Of a DNA stretch of 64,000 nt, positions 37,003 through 44,355 are shown one piece after another (position 1 is the stretch's first letter; every line of letters begins with the position of its first letter). The DNA lies in the NCBI GenBank assembly GCA_017509715.1, contig JAFWOU010000018.1, forward strand, positions 59,400-123,399, given 5' to 3'. This DNA is from Paludibacteraceae bacterium (lineage in GTDB: Bacteria > Bacteroidota > Bacteroidia > Bacteroidales > Paludibacteraceae). The position numbers and the translations under genes were made by a program. A model generated the notes under the pieces. It did no database searches and had not been told where the DNA came from. It worked only from the letters and a program-made list of their open reading frames with translations.

Positions 37003-37494
37003 ATGAAAAATCGATGTATAAGACATGTACTGATCTTGCTTCTGTGTGGCTTCTGTCACACAGCGGCTTTCGCGTACGGATATGATAGAAATGATCAATC
37101 TAAGGCGTGGGGCTATCGACCGCTCTATAGCACGGCCGCATCGGCCCAAACAAAGGTAGTCGGCAGCGGCTATGCAGGCCATAGCGGCGCTACCTACCAA
37201 GGCATTTACTCGACAGCGAACGCTGCTGTCGCAGCTTCTTCCGTGCCGACATATTCGTTCCGGACAACGTCCGTCTATATCCATGCCGCACGCGGTGTAG
37301 GACGGCCGGTTATTCTTGCGGAACATACGACCATGCGCAAGTCTGTTTTCGACGGCCCCGGTGAAGACGACGACCCGACAGGTGTTGTCCCCGATCCCGC
37401 CCCCCTCGGCGATGTCCCCTGGCTCTTCCTCCTGCTCCTCGCTTCCGGCTACCTCGCTTACCGCAAGGTCCAGGATACCAAACTTTTATTATAG
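37003..37494 (+). CDS. Small exported protein with PLGD-TM-basic C-terminus
   Basis: 163 residues from the second in-frame ATG, which begins a clean signal peptide (MKNRCIRHVLILLLCGFCHT, cleavage after AFA); an ATG 15 bp earlier is in a repeat. Ser/Ala/Tyr-rich middle. C-terminus is DPAPLGDVPWLFLLLLASGY followed by a short basic end: a proline-glycine motif, one membrane helix and Arg/Lys, laid out like a sorting or anchor signal. I do not recognise the family. Lies 30 bp after the giant protein gene, so likely its operon partner, perhaps in surface display. Its stop overlaps the convergent ATPase gene by 6 bp. Confidence 0.65.
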   Translation: MKNRCIRHVLILLLCGFCHTAAFAYGYDRNDQSKAWGYRPLYSTAASAQTKVVGSGYAGHSGATYQGIYSTANAAVAASSVPTYSFRTTSVYIHAARGVGRPVILAEHTTMRKSVFDGPGEDDDPTGVVPDPAPLGDVPWLFLLLLASGYLAYRKVQDTKLLL

Positions 37495-38820
37495 AAACAT
37501 CGCCATAGGTACCGGGAGTAACCGCGTCTGCTCATCGTGCGACAGGTCTTTGGTGTATAGCAGGAATCGCTCCCCGACGCGCTTAGCGTATTTATCGCAG
37601 AATGCATCCAATGAAGCGTGCGTCTTATGCGACGAGGATTTGACCTCAATCGGCCACACCTTATTACCACGCGACAGCATAAAGTCCACTTCGTAGTTGT
37701 GCTTGTCATCCTTCGGGAAAGTATAATAGAACAAGTTATTGCCTGCAGTCGCCAATAGTTGCGCCACCACATTCTCATAGACATAGCCGAGGTTCACATC
37801 CAGTTTATCGCTCAGCAATTTTTCGTATAGCACGTTCTCCGAGTAATCCTTATCCCAGAACGCTAAGGTCACAAACAGACCGGTATCGGCTGTGAAGATC
37901 TTGTACCGGCTGTCGTCTTTGGTCAGCGACATGCCTACGTTCGGATCGTCGCAATGGTACACCATGTTCACCGTTTTGCTGTCTTCCATTGCTTTGATGA
38001 ACTCCAACAACTTATCTTCTTCTACCGTGCCTATCGCGTTGTAAGGGACGAAACGCGTGCTTGCCCGTGACAGCTGACCGGGTATCGACATAAACAGCTT
38101 GCTGATACGACCGGTATCGTCGATCTTCAGAAAGTCGTCCTCATAGAGTTTGATGATACTGCGCTTGACTTCATCTACTTTCTGCAGGTTCTTTGTATAC
38201 AGATACTCGTTTACGGCTTGCGGCATACCGCCTACCAGCATATAGAGCCGGAACTCGCGCATTTTCGTTCGGAACGCGGCACCCAACGGTAATCGCTTAT
38301 CGTAGAACGTACGCAACAACGGGACGGTAGCCGTATCGCCCATAGCCCAACGGAACTCCTCATAGTCCATCGGATACATCGTGATACGGTCTTCTTCACT
38401 CGGAATGGTTATTCCTTGCGTGTTCTTCTTGATGCTAATGAGCGAACCTGTCTCAATATAATCGTACCTACCATCAGCTACCAGGTATTTGATTGCTTGA
38501 CGCGCTAGCGGACATTTTTGCACCTCGTCGAAGATGATCACCGACTTGCGCGGCTCCAAGTTGACACCGTAATTGGCTTGCAAGGTCAGGAAAATATAAT
38601 CCAGATCGTTCAAGTCGTCGAACAAATCTTTGATTCTCTTGTTCGCTTTGTTGAAGTCAATCAGGATATAAGATTTGTACTCGCGCTTGGCAAACTCCTC
38701 CACGATAGTGGATTTACCCACACGACGAGCACCCTCTACCAGCAGAGCCGTTTTGCCCTTTTTATTCTGCTTCCAGGTCAGCAACTTGTCATACAACTTA
38801 CGCTTAAAAATCCGTTCCAT
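37489..38820 (-). CDS. AAA ATPase with C-terminal DUF4143
   Basis: 443 residues. Walker A in EGARRVGKSTIVEEF, Walker B IIFDEVQKCP, sensor-like ETGSLISIK, MYPMDYEEFRWAMG, then the DUF4143 region ending in a PD-(D/E)XK-like core (YEVDFMLSRGNKVWPIEVKSSS). This family is common in gut Bacteroidales and is usually of unknown function; some members are thought to be accessory or defence-linked (family knowledge). Own promoter at 38847-38877. Unrelated to the neighbours in any visible way. Confidence 0.88.
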   Translation of the reverse strand: MERIFKRKLYDKLLTWKQNKKGKTALLVEGARRVGKSTIVEEFAKREYKSYILIDFNKANKRIKDLFDDLNDLDYIFLTLQANYGVNLEPRKSVIIFDEVQKCPLARQAIKYLVADGRYDYIETGSLISIKKNTQGITIPSEEDRITMYPMDYEEFRWAMGDTATVPLLRTFYDKRLPLGAAFRTKMREFRLYMLVGGMPQAVNEYLYTKNLQKVDEVKRSIIKLYEDDFLKIDDTGRISKLFMSIPGQLSRASTRFVPYNAIGTVEEDKLLEFIKAMEDSKTVNMVYHCDDPNVGMSLTKDDSRYKIFTADTGLFVTLAFWDKDYSENVLYEKLLSDKLDVNLGYVYENVVAQLLATAGNNLFYYTFPKDDKHNYEVDFMLSRGNKVWPIEVKSSSHKTHASLDAFCDKYAKRVGERFLLYTKDLSHDEQTRLLPVPMAMFL

Positions 38821-38846
38821 AAAATGAGGGTTTTAAAAATCGACGA

Positions 38847-38877
38847 CAAAGGTAGTAAAAATAATTGATATACGCAA
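38847..38877 (-). promoter_or_regulatory. Promoter of the AAA/DUF4143 gene
   Basis: Minus strand: -33 TTG (38877-38875), 20 bp spacer starting CGTATATCAA, -7 TACCTTTG (38854-38847). Confidence 0.8.
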
Positions 38878-39101
38878 GGATTTTAGCAAAAAAATCTAAA
38901 TCCCCCGCGATTTTTATTGCCGAAATTCCGAAATCCCCCGCGATTTTTATTGCCGAAATTCCGAAATCCCCAGCGATTACTACCGGCGTAGAGAATGTAC
39001 AAGGGGACAATGTACAAAGTACAAAGGTCATCGAGAACGGCGTGCTCTATATCATCCGTGATGGCGTTCGCTACAATGCACAAGGGCAAATTGTGAAGTA
39101 A
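38865..39101 (+). pseudogene. Repeat-built ORF ending in a secreted-protein C-terminal tag
   Basis: A 78-codon open frame made of three parts: 2.5 copies of a 33 bp tandem repeat (38898-38980, peptide KSPAIFIAEIP), one TGTACAAAGG-family repeat (38993-39026, NVQGDNVQSTK), and a terminal tag VIENGVLYIIRDGVRYNAQG. The tag is the same kind as at the ends of the giant protein and two fructan-locus proteins. Looks like the surviving 3' end of a lost secreted-protein gene. Whether it is translated is unknown; no promoter on this strand is seen. Confidence 0.5.
38898..38980. repeat. 33 bp tandem repeat, 2.5 copies
   Basis: Units at 38898-38930 and 38931-38963 are identical, the third is partial with one change. 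33 bp keeps the frame. Confidence 0.95.
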
Positions 39102-39103
39102 TA

Positions 39104-39138
39104 GACTAGTTGACCAGTAGACTAGTTGACCAGTCGAC
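39104..39138. repeat. Short repeat, GACTAGTTGACCAGTA family
   Basis: Two and a half units directly after the tag ORF. From here to 39281 there are only remnants such as MTKKFLRAVP and MNFIPEEGNQW reading a few codons each; no gene. Confidence 0.8.
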
Positions 39139-39282
39139 TATAAAATTCTATAACTAATAAAGACTATAAATTATGACAAAGAAATTTTTACGGGCGGTAC
39201 CATGAATTTCATTCCTGAAGAAGGCAATCAGTGGTAAATCATAAGCTGTCAGTTATCAGCTGGGTCAGACCTGCATCAGCCC

Positions 39283-39320
39283 AGAAGCGGAATCCCCGTG
39301 GGTTACCGCTTCTATTTTTG
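39283..39320 (+). terminator. Stem-loop, probable terminator
   Basis: AGAAGCGG (39283-39290) pairs with CCGCTTCT (39306-39313), followed by ATTTTTG. It may belong to the lost gene upstream. Confidence 0.6.
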
Positions 39321-39343
39321 TATAAGTATGCCGGATATAGTGT

Positions 39344-39377
39344 TGGCTGACGGCTGATAACTGACGGCTGATAGCTA
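39344..39377. repeat. Short repeat, CTGACGGCTGATAA family
   Basis: Four CTGACGG/CTGATAA/CTGATAG units; a shorter run at 39246-39262; same family as in the thrS leader. Confidence 0.75.
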
Positions 39378-39415
39378 AAAAATCGACCTCCCTCTTGCGA
39401 GTGTCGATTTTTTTT
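39378..39415 (+). terminator. Terminator-like hairpin enclosing the next -33 box
   Basis: AAAATCGAC and GTCGATTTT form a 9 bp stem; the 15 nt loop holds the TTG that serves as -33; a T-run runs up to the -7 box. Confidence 0.7.
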
Positions 39416-39425
39416 CGTACCTTTG
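39395..39425 (+). promoter_or_regulatory. Promoter of the fructan-locus regulator
   Basis: -33 TTG (39395-39397), 20 bp spacer, -7 TACCTTTG (39418-39425), ATG 21 bp later. Confidence 0.8.
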
Positions 39426-39446
39426 CACCCGAAAAAATGTTGTATT

Positions 39447-40958
39447 ATGAGAAACATCATTGTTAGTGTCATGGCGTTATGCCTGTTAATGACAGGTTGT
39501 AACTCGCGTACACCGCAGTATCGCATCGGCGTAAGCCAGTGTCTGGACGATGCATGGCGGCAGAAGATGAACTATGAGATGGAGCGTGAGTTGCTGCTGC
39601 ATCCGGATATGACGCTTTCACGCCGTATTGCCTACGGCAGCAACGAGTTGCAGTGTGCCCAGATCGACAGTTTCATCCGTGAGCGTGTAGATCTGCTGAT
39701 AGTCAGTCCCAATGAGGCGAGGCAGGTACAACCTGCTGTGACGAGGGCTTATCGGGCAGGTATTCCTGTGATTGTAGCCGACCGCCGTGTTCCCGGAGAC
39801 GAATGGACTGCTTTCATCGGTGGCGATAACTACAAGGTGGGCCGACTGATGGCGCAATGGGTGATAGGAAAAGCGAGTGACAAAGAATCAAAGGCGAAAA
39901 GGAAGCCGTTCGTCGTACTGGAGGTTGCCGGATTGCCGGGATCGACGCCTGCTACGCTTCGCCACAAAGGAATGATGGAAGGTATCGAAGAGGCGAAAGG
40001 CGAAGGGTTAGAGGCTAAAGTAGAGGTGCAGAGCGTGATGGGAAGATGGTACCGGGAGAATGCCTATGAGGTTGTCTCTGCTTATCTGGAGAATCACCCC
40101 TTGCCTGATGTCATCGTGGCGCATAACGATCTTATGGCTATCGGTGCCGCCGACGCAGTAACCCGTAACCCATCACCCGTAACCCAAAGCCCATTATCTA
40201 TCCCTATCATGGGTGTGGACGGCATTCATCCGGGTTTGCAGGCTATCGTAGATGGCAAGATCGAATGTTCCGCAACATACTCCTCTCGCGGCGATATGAT
40301 AATCGATGCAGCTGCGCGCATATTACATAAGGAGCCGTACGTGCGCGATACGGTGCTGGAGACGACACTGGTGGATATCACAGCTGCATACCCCATGCTC
40401 AAGCAGGACGAAGCTATCACGCGTGATTTAGAGACCCTGCATATCGTCCAAACCCAATCTGAAAGCAAATGGAAACAACTGCGCTTTGACCGATTCGTAC
40501 TGATCCTATTTGTGGTGTTTTTCTTCACTCTATTCATCATCACCTTAGGCTATATCTTCGTCAAGCAACGTAAGATCCAAACGGAGATCAAGCATGATAT
40601 TATCCCTCAGCTGGAGAATATGCAGGAGGCTATCCAGCTTAGTAAGAAAGATGAGGCCTTTGCGGAGCGTCTGCGACAAGTTGTGGATGATTATCTGAAG
40701 GACCCGAATCTGACCGTAGAGTTCTTAGGCGGTAAGTTACAACTAAGCCGTACGCAACTCTTCCGGCGGGTGAAGGCGGTAGCAGGGAAAGGACCGCTGG
40801 ACTATATTCGCGAGCGGAGACTGGTCCGCGCAGACGAGTTGCTCCGCACGACCGACATGACCATCCAGCAAGTCGCTTTGGAATTATGTTTCTCCAGCCC
40901 GGGCTATTTCACCAAATGCTATAAGGAGTACTTCGGGCACCTGCCCAGTGCGCGCTAA
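39447..40958 (+). CDS. One-protein periplasmic sugar sensor / AraC regulator of the fructan locus
   Basis: 503 residues. N-terminal signal with lipobox (LLMTGC, Cys18), then a type I periplasmic-binding fold like ribose/fructose-binding proteins (RIGVSQCLDDAWRQKM, DLLIVSPNEA, GIPVIVADRRV, HNDLMAIGAADAV, IMGVDGIHPGLQAI), one membrane helix near 349-372, a short coil, and a C-terminal AraC HTH (QLSRTQLFRRVKAV, IQQVALELCFSSPGYFTKCY). It resembles the fructose-sensing hybrid two-component protein of the B. thetaiotaomicron levan locus, but kinase and receiver domains are absent. Two repeat inserts: about 181-194 (KGEGLEAK) and about 237-251 (RNPSPVTQS). Likely binds fructose and activates susC (inference). 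Start is the ATG that begins the signal peptide. Confidence 0.82.
   Translation: MRNIIVSVMALCLLMTGCNSRTPQYRIGVSQCLDDAWRQKMNYEMERELLLHPDMTLSRRIAYGSNELQCAQIDSFIRERVDLLIVSPNEARQVQPAVTRAYRAGIPVIVADRRVPGDEWTAFIGGDNYKVGRLMAQWVIGKASDKESKAKRKPFVVLEVAGLPGSTPATLRHKGMMEGIEEAKGEGLEAKVEVQSVMGRWYRENAYEVVSAYLENHPLPDVIVAHNDLMAIGAADAVTRNPSPVTQSPLSIPIMGVDGIHPGLQAIVDGKIECSATYSSRGDMIIDAAARILHKEPYVRDTVLETTLVDITAAYPMLKQDEAITRDLETLHIVQTQSESKWKQLRFDRFVLILFVVFFFTLFIITLGYIFVKQRKIQTEIKHDIIPQLENMQEAIQLSKKDEAFAERLRQVVDDYLKDPNLTVEFLGGKLQLSRTQLFRRVKAVAGKGPLDYIRERRLVRADELLRTTDMTIQQVALELCFSSPGYFTKCYKEYFGHLPSAR
40158..40200 (+). repeat. In-gene heptamer repeat, CCCGTAA family (regulator)
   Basis: GTAACCCGTAACCCATCACC and following units; in frame; encodes [12 protein letters not shown] within the binding-protein fold. 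Confidence 0.85.
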
Positions 40959-40985
40959 AACGCAACATTTATAAGTGGTAATTTT

Positions 40986-41040
40986 GTTGCAAAATATGGT
41001 ACATTTGTTGCATTGAAACATTCGTAGTATATTTTGCAAC
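40986..41040. promoter_or_regulatory. Candidate operator upstream of susC
   Basis: GTTGCAAAATAT (40986-40997) and ATATTTTGCAAC (41029-41040) form a perfect 12 bp inverted repeat with 31 bp between, plus a central TTTGTTGCATTG half-site. It ends 7 bp before the -33 box, a suitable place for an AraC-type activator. Confidence 0.6.
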
Positions 41041-41047
41041 ATTATTA

Positions 41048-41079
41048 TTTGCGCATGTGTATAAATAGATGTACTTTTG
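41048..41079 (+). promoter_or_regulatory. Promoter of the fructan-utilisation operon
   Basis: -33 TTTG (41048-41051), 20 bp spacer, -7 TACTTTTG (41072-41079), about 97 bp before the susC ATG. Confidence 0.8.
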
Positions 41080-41175
41080 CAGCGGAATTGAGTATAGCTC
41101 GTTTTCGCTGTTATTCATTTAGAAAAAAGAGCATAAACACATGAAAAACAATAATAATTTAAAATCTAAATTGTC

Positions 41176-44100
41176 ATGAATTCTAAACGTGTATTTTTAG
41201 CCTTCCTTTGGATGCTATGCTTCACGGCATTCGCTCAAGCGCAAGTGACTGCGAAGGGTGTTGTGGTAGATGCAGCAACGGGCGAACCCATCATTGGCGC
41301 GACAGTTCTGGAGGAAGGCACATCGAATGGTACGGTTACCGATTTCGATGGTAATTTCTCACTCTCCGTCGGCAAGGATGCCAAGGTAATGATTTCGTAT
41401 GTAGGCTACAAGGCTCAGCACTTATTGCCGAAGGAGAACATGAAAGTCTCCCTTGCGGAGGACAGCGAGGTGCTGGAGGAAGTGGTAGTAACGGGTTATA
41501 CGACGCAGCGCAAAGCCGACCTGACCGGTGCTGTTTCTGCTATCTCGGCGAAAGATCTGGGGAAGCAGCAGGAGAATAACCCGATGAAGGCCCTTCAGGG
41601 AAAAGTGCCGGGCTTGAATATATCAGCCGATGGTAACCCCTCAGGAACAGCAACGGTACGTATCCGCGGTACAGGATCTTTGAATTCTTCCAATGATCCT
41701 CTTTACGTCATTGACGGTGTTCCCACGACTTCGGGAATGCATGAGCTAAACCCCAACGATATCGAGTCTATCCAGGTGCTCAAAGACGCCGCGTCCGCGA
41801 GTATATATGGTTCGCGCGCTGCTAACGGTGTCATCATCATCACCACCAAGAAAGGCGCAGAGGGTAAGTTGAATGTCACCTTGGATGCCTCTGTAGCGGT
41901 TCAGAACTACGTAAACCGGATGCACGTCCTCAATTCCGAACAGTTCGGACGCGCTATGTGGCAGGCATATGTCAACGATGGTACGGCTGATCCGAATACG
42001 AACGTGCTTGGTTACCGTTACGACTGGGGTTATAACGAGCAAGGCCAGCCGGTTTTGAATAACATCATGCTCAACAAGTATCTTGACGCTGCCGGAACAG
42101 TACCGGTCAGCAACACGGACTGGTTCGCAGAAACCACCCGTCCCGGCGTGATACAGAACTACAACATCTCTGTTAGCAACGGTGGTAAGAAGGGTAGTGC
42201 GTTCTTCTCTCTGGGCTACTACAAAAACGACGGTATCATCAAGACGACTAACTTTGACCGTTTCTCGGCACGCGTCAACACTGACTATAAGATGCTGAAG
42301 GATATCGTGACTATCGGCGAGAACTTCACGCTCAACCGTACCTCAGAGGTCGGTGCTCCCGGCGGTTACATAGAGAGTGTGCTCCAGTACAACCCCTTGC
42401 TGCCGGTATATACGACCAACGGCGATCTGGCGCAGGCTCCTTCCTCCAGCGGTTTCCCGCAGCGTGAGAACCCTCTCTCCATTTTGGAACGAAACAAGGA
42501 CAACCGCTATACCTATTGGCGCGTGTTTGGAAACGTGTTCATCAATATCAACCCGATTAAGGGGCTGAATATCCGCACTACGGCTGGTATCGACTATGCG
42601 CAGAAGAAGCAGCGTTTCTTCACGTATCCTATCACCGAAGGCGTAGTAGCCAACGATAAGAATGCCGTTGAGGCAAAGCAAGAGCATTGGACAAAATGGA
42701 TGTGGAACGCTATTATCACCTATAATCTGGTAAAAGGCAAACACCGTGCCGACTTCCTGTTAGGAACGGAGTTGAGCAGACAGACCGACGAGTGGTTCTC
42801 TGCTTACAAAGAGGACTTCATCGTGCTCAATCCTACCTATATGTGGCCATCTGCAGGAACGGGAACCGCTCAGGCTTACGGCGGTGGCGGCAGTTTCTCG
42901 CTGATCTCTTTCTTCGGCAAAGCTAACTATAGTTACGACAACCGATATCTGGTATCGCTAACGATGCGTTATGACGGTTCGAGCCGCTTCGGTAAGAACA
43001 ACCGTTTTGCTTTCTTCCCCTCTGTTTCCGCCGGTTGGCGTATCAGCCAGGAGAAGTTCATGGCAGGTGCCAGTTCGTGGTTGGACGATCTGAAACTGCG
43101 TGTATCGTGGGGTCAGACGGGTAACCAGGATATCAATGCTACCGCGCGTTATACTATCTACGACTCCAACTATGGTGTGAACGAGAACGGCGGTCAGTCT
43201 TACGGTACGTCTTATGACATCACCGGCAGCAATGGCGGCGGTATCCTTCCTTCCGGTTTCCGCCGCACGCAGATCGGTAACGACGATATCAAATGGGAGA
43301 CCACCAGCCAGACCAACGTAGGTCTCGATTTCTCTTTCTTCAAACAGACGTTCTACGGTTCGTTCGACTGGTTCTACAAACAGACGAAAGATATCCTCGT
43401 GCTCATGACCGGTATCGGCGTAATGGGTGAAGGTGCCTCGCAGTGGGTGAACGCCGGCGCGGTGGATAACATGGGTGTGGAGTTCCAGTTAGGTTACCGT
43501 AACCATACCAAAGGCGGCTTCAAATACGATATCTCCGCCAATATCTCTCATTACACCAACAAGGTTATAGATATGCCGTCAACCGTAGCTGCCAGCGGTG
43601 CTTTCGGAGGAAACGGCGTACAGTCGGTAGTCGGTCACGCTATCGGTTCCCAGGTTGGTTACATCGCCGATGGTATATTCAAAAGCCAGGAGGAGATAGA
43701 CAACCACGCTTACCAGGAGGGTGCAGGCTTGGGCCGTATCCGCTATCGTGATATCAACGGCGATGGTGTAGTCAGCGAAGCAGACCAGACCTGGATCTAC
43801 TCGCCGATCCCGGCAGTAGCATTCGGCGCGAACTTCTATTTTGAGTACAAAGGATTCGACCTGACACTTTTCTTCCAAGGCGTAGGCGGACAGCAGGTTA
43901 TCACGAAAGACTTCAAACAACAGACCGATCTCTGGTCGGGCGTGAACGTGGCGAACCTTAATAAAGGAACGCGCGTGTTAGACGCGTGGAGTCCCACCAA
44001 TCCTGACAGCGATATACCCGCTTTGTCCACCAACAACAATAACAACGAGACCCGTGTCAGCACCTATTTCGTAGAGGATGGTTCGTTCCTTAAACTGCGC

Positions 44101-44295
44101 AACCTGCAGTTGGGCTATAACCTGCCGAAGAGCGCATGCGACAAGATGATGATGCAAAACTGGCGTTGGTTCGTTTCGGCGCAGAACGTATTCACTATCC
44201 ACTCGGCCAAGTTTACCGGCGTGGATCCGGAGGTGCCTACGTTCGGATATCCGATCCCGTTAACCGTAACCTTAGGTACCAAAGTAACTTTCTAA
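41176..44295 (+). CDS. SusC-like TonB-dependent outer-membrane transporter
   Basis: 1,039 residues. Signal peptide ending AFAQA, a carboxypeptidase-regulatory-like domain (KGVVVDAATGEPIIGATVLE...GTVTDFDGNF), the SusC signature EEVVVTGYTTQRKADLTGAV, plug domain with RIRGTGSLNSSNDPLYVIDG and SIYGSRAANGVIIITTKKG, then a 22-strand barrel region ending in VTLGTKVTF. Imports oligosaccharides across the outer membrane with the SusD partner downstream; the GH32 genes and fructokinase indicate fructan oligosaccharides. First gene of the operon. No repeat insertions in the coding region. Confidence 0.95.
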   Translation: MNSKRVFLAFLWMLCFTAFAQAQVTAKGVVVDAATGEPIIGATVLEEGTSNGTVTDFDGNFSLSVGKDAKVMISYVGYKAQHLLPKENMKVSLAEDSEVLEEVVVTGYTTQRKADLTGAVSAISAKDLGKQQENNPMKALQGKVPGLNISADGNPSGTATVRIRGTGSLNSSNDPLYVIDGVPTTSGMHELNPNDIESIQVLKDAASASIYGSRAANGVIIITTKKGAEGKLNVTLDASVAVQNYVNRMHVLNSEQFGRAMWQAYVNDGTADPNTNVLGYRYDWGYNEQGQPVLNNIMLNKYLDAAGTVPVSNTDWFAETTRPGVIQNYNISVSNGGKKGSAFFSLGYYKNDGIIKTTNFDRFSARVNTDYKMLKDIVTIGENFTLNRTSEVGAPGGYIESVLQYNPLLPVYTTNGDLAQAPSSSGFPQRENPLSILERNKDNRYTYWRVFGNVFININPIKGLNIRTTAGIDYAQKKQRFFTYPITEGVVANDKNAVEAKQEHWTKWMWNAIITYNLVKGKHRADFLLGTELSRQTDEWFSAYKEDFIVLNPTYMWPSAGTGTAQAYGGGGSFSLISFFGKANYSYDNRYLVSLTMRYDGSSRFGKNNRFAFFPSVSAGWRISQEKFMAGASSWLDDLKLRVSWGQTGNQDINATARYTIYDSNYGVNENGGQSYGTSYDITGSNGGGILPSGFRRTQIGNDDIKWETTSQTNVGLDFSFFKQTFYGSFDWFYKQTKDILVLMTGIGVMGEGASQWVNAGAVDNMGVEFQLGYRNHTKGGFKYDISANISHYTNKVIDMPSTVAASGAFGGNGVQSVVGHAIGSQVGYIADGIFKSQEEIDNHAYQEGAGLGRIRYRDINGDGVVSEADQTWIYSPIPAVAFGANFYFEYKGFDLTLFFQGVGGQQVITKDFKQQTDLWSGVNVANLNKGTRVLDAWSPTNPDSDIPALSTNNNNNETRVSTYFVEDGSFLKLRNLQLGYNLPKSACDKMMMQNWRWFVSAQNVFTIHSAKFTGVDPEVPTFGYPIPLTVTLGTKVTF

Positions 44296-44304
44296 GTTGA
44301 AAAT

Positions 44305-44342
44305 CTCGACATATCGACATATCGACATATCGAAATATCGAA
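44305..44342. repeat. 8-mer array CATATCGA
   Basis: Four CGACATAT units with one variant between susC and susD. Confidence 0.88.
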
Positions 44343-44355
44343 AAAAAGAATCATT

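Noticed and set aside
38898..38980. CRISPR-like repeat
   Set aside because: 33 bp units are contiguous without spacers.
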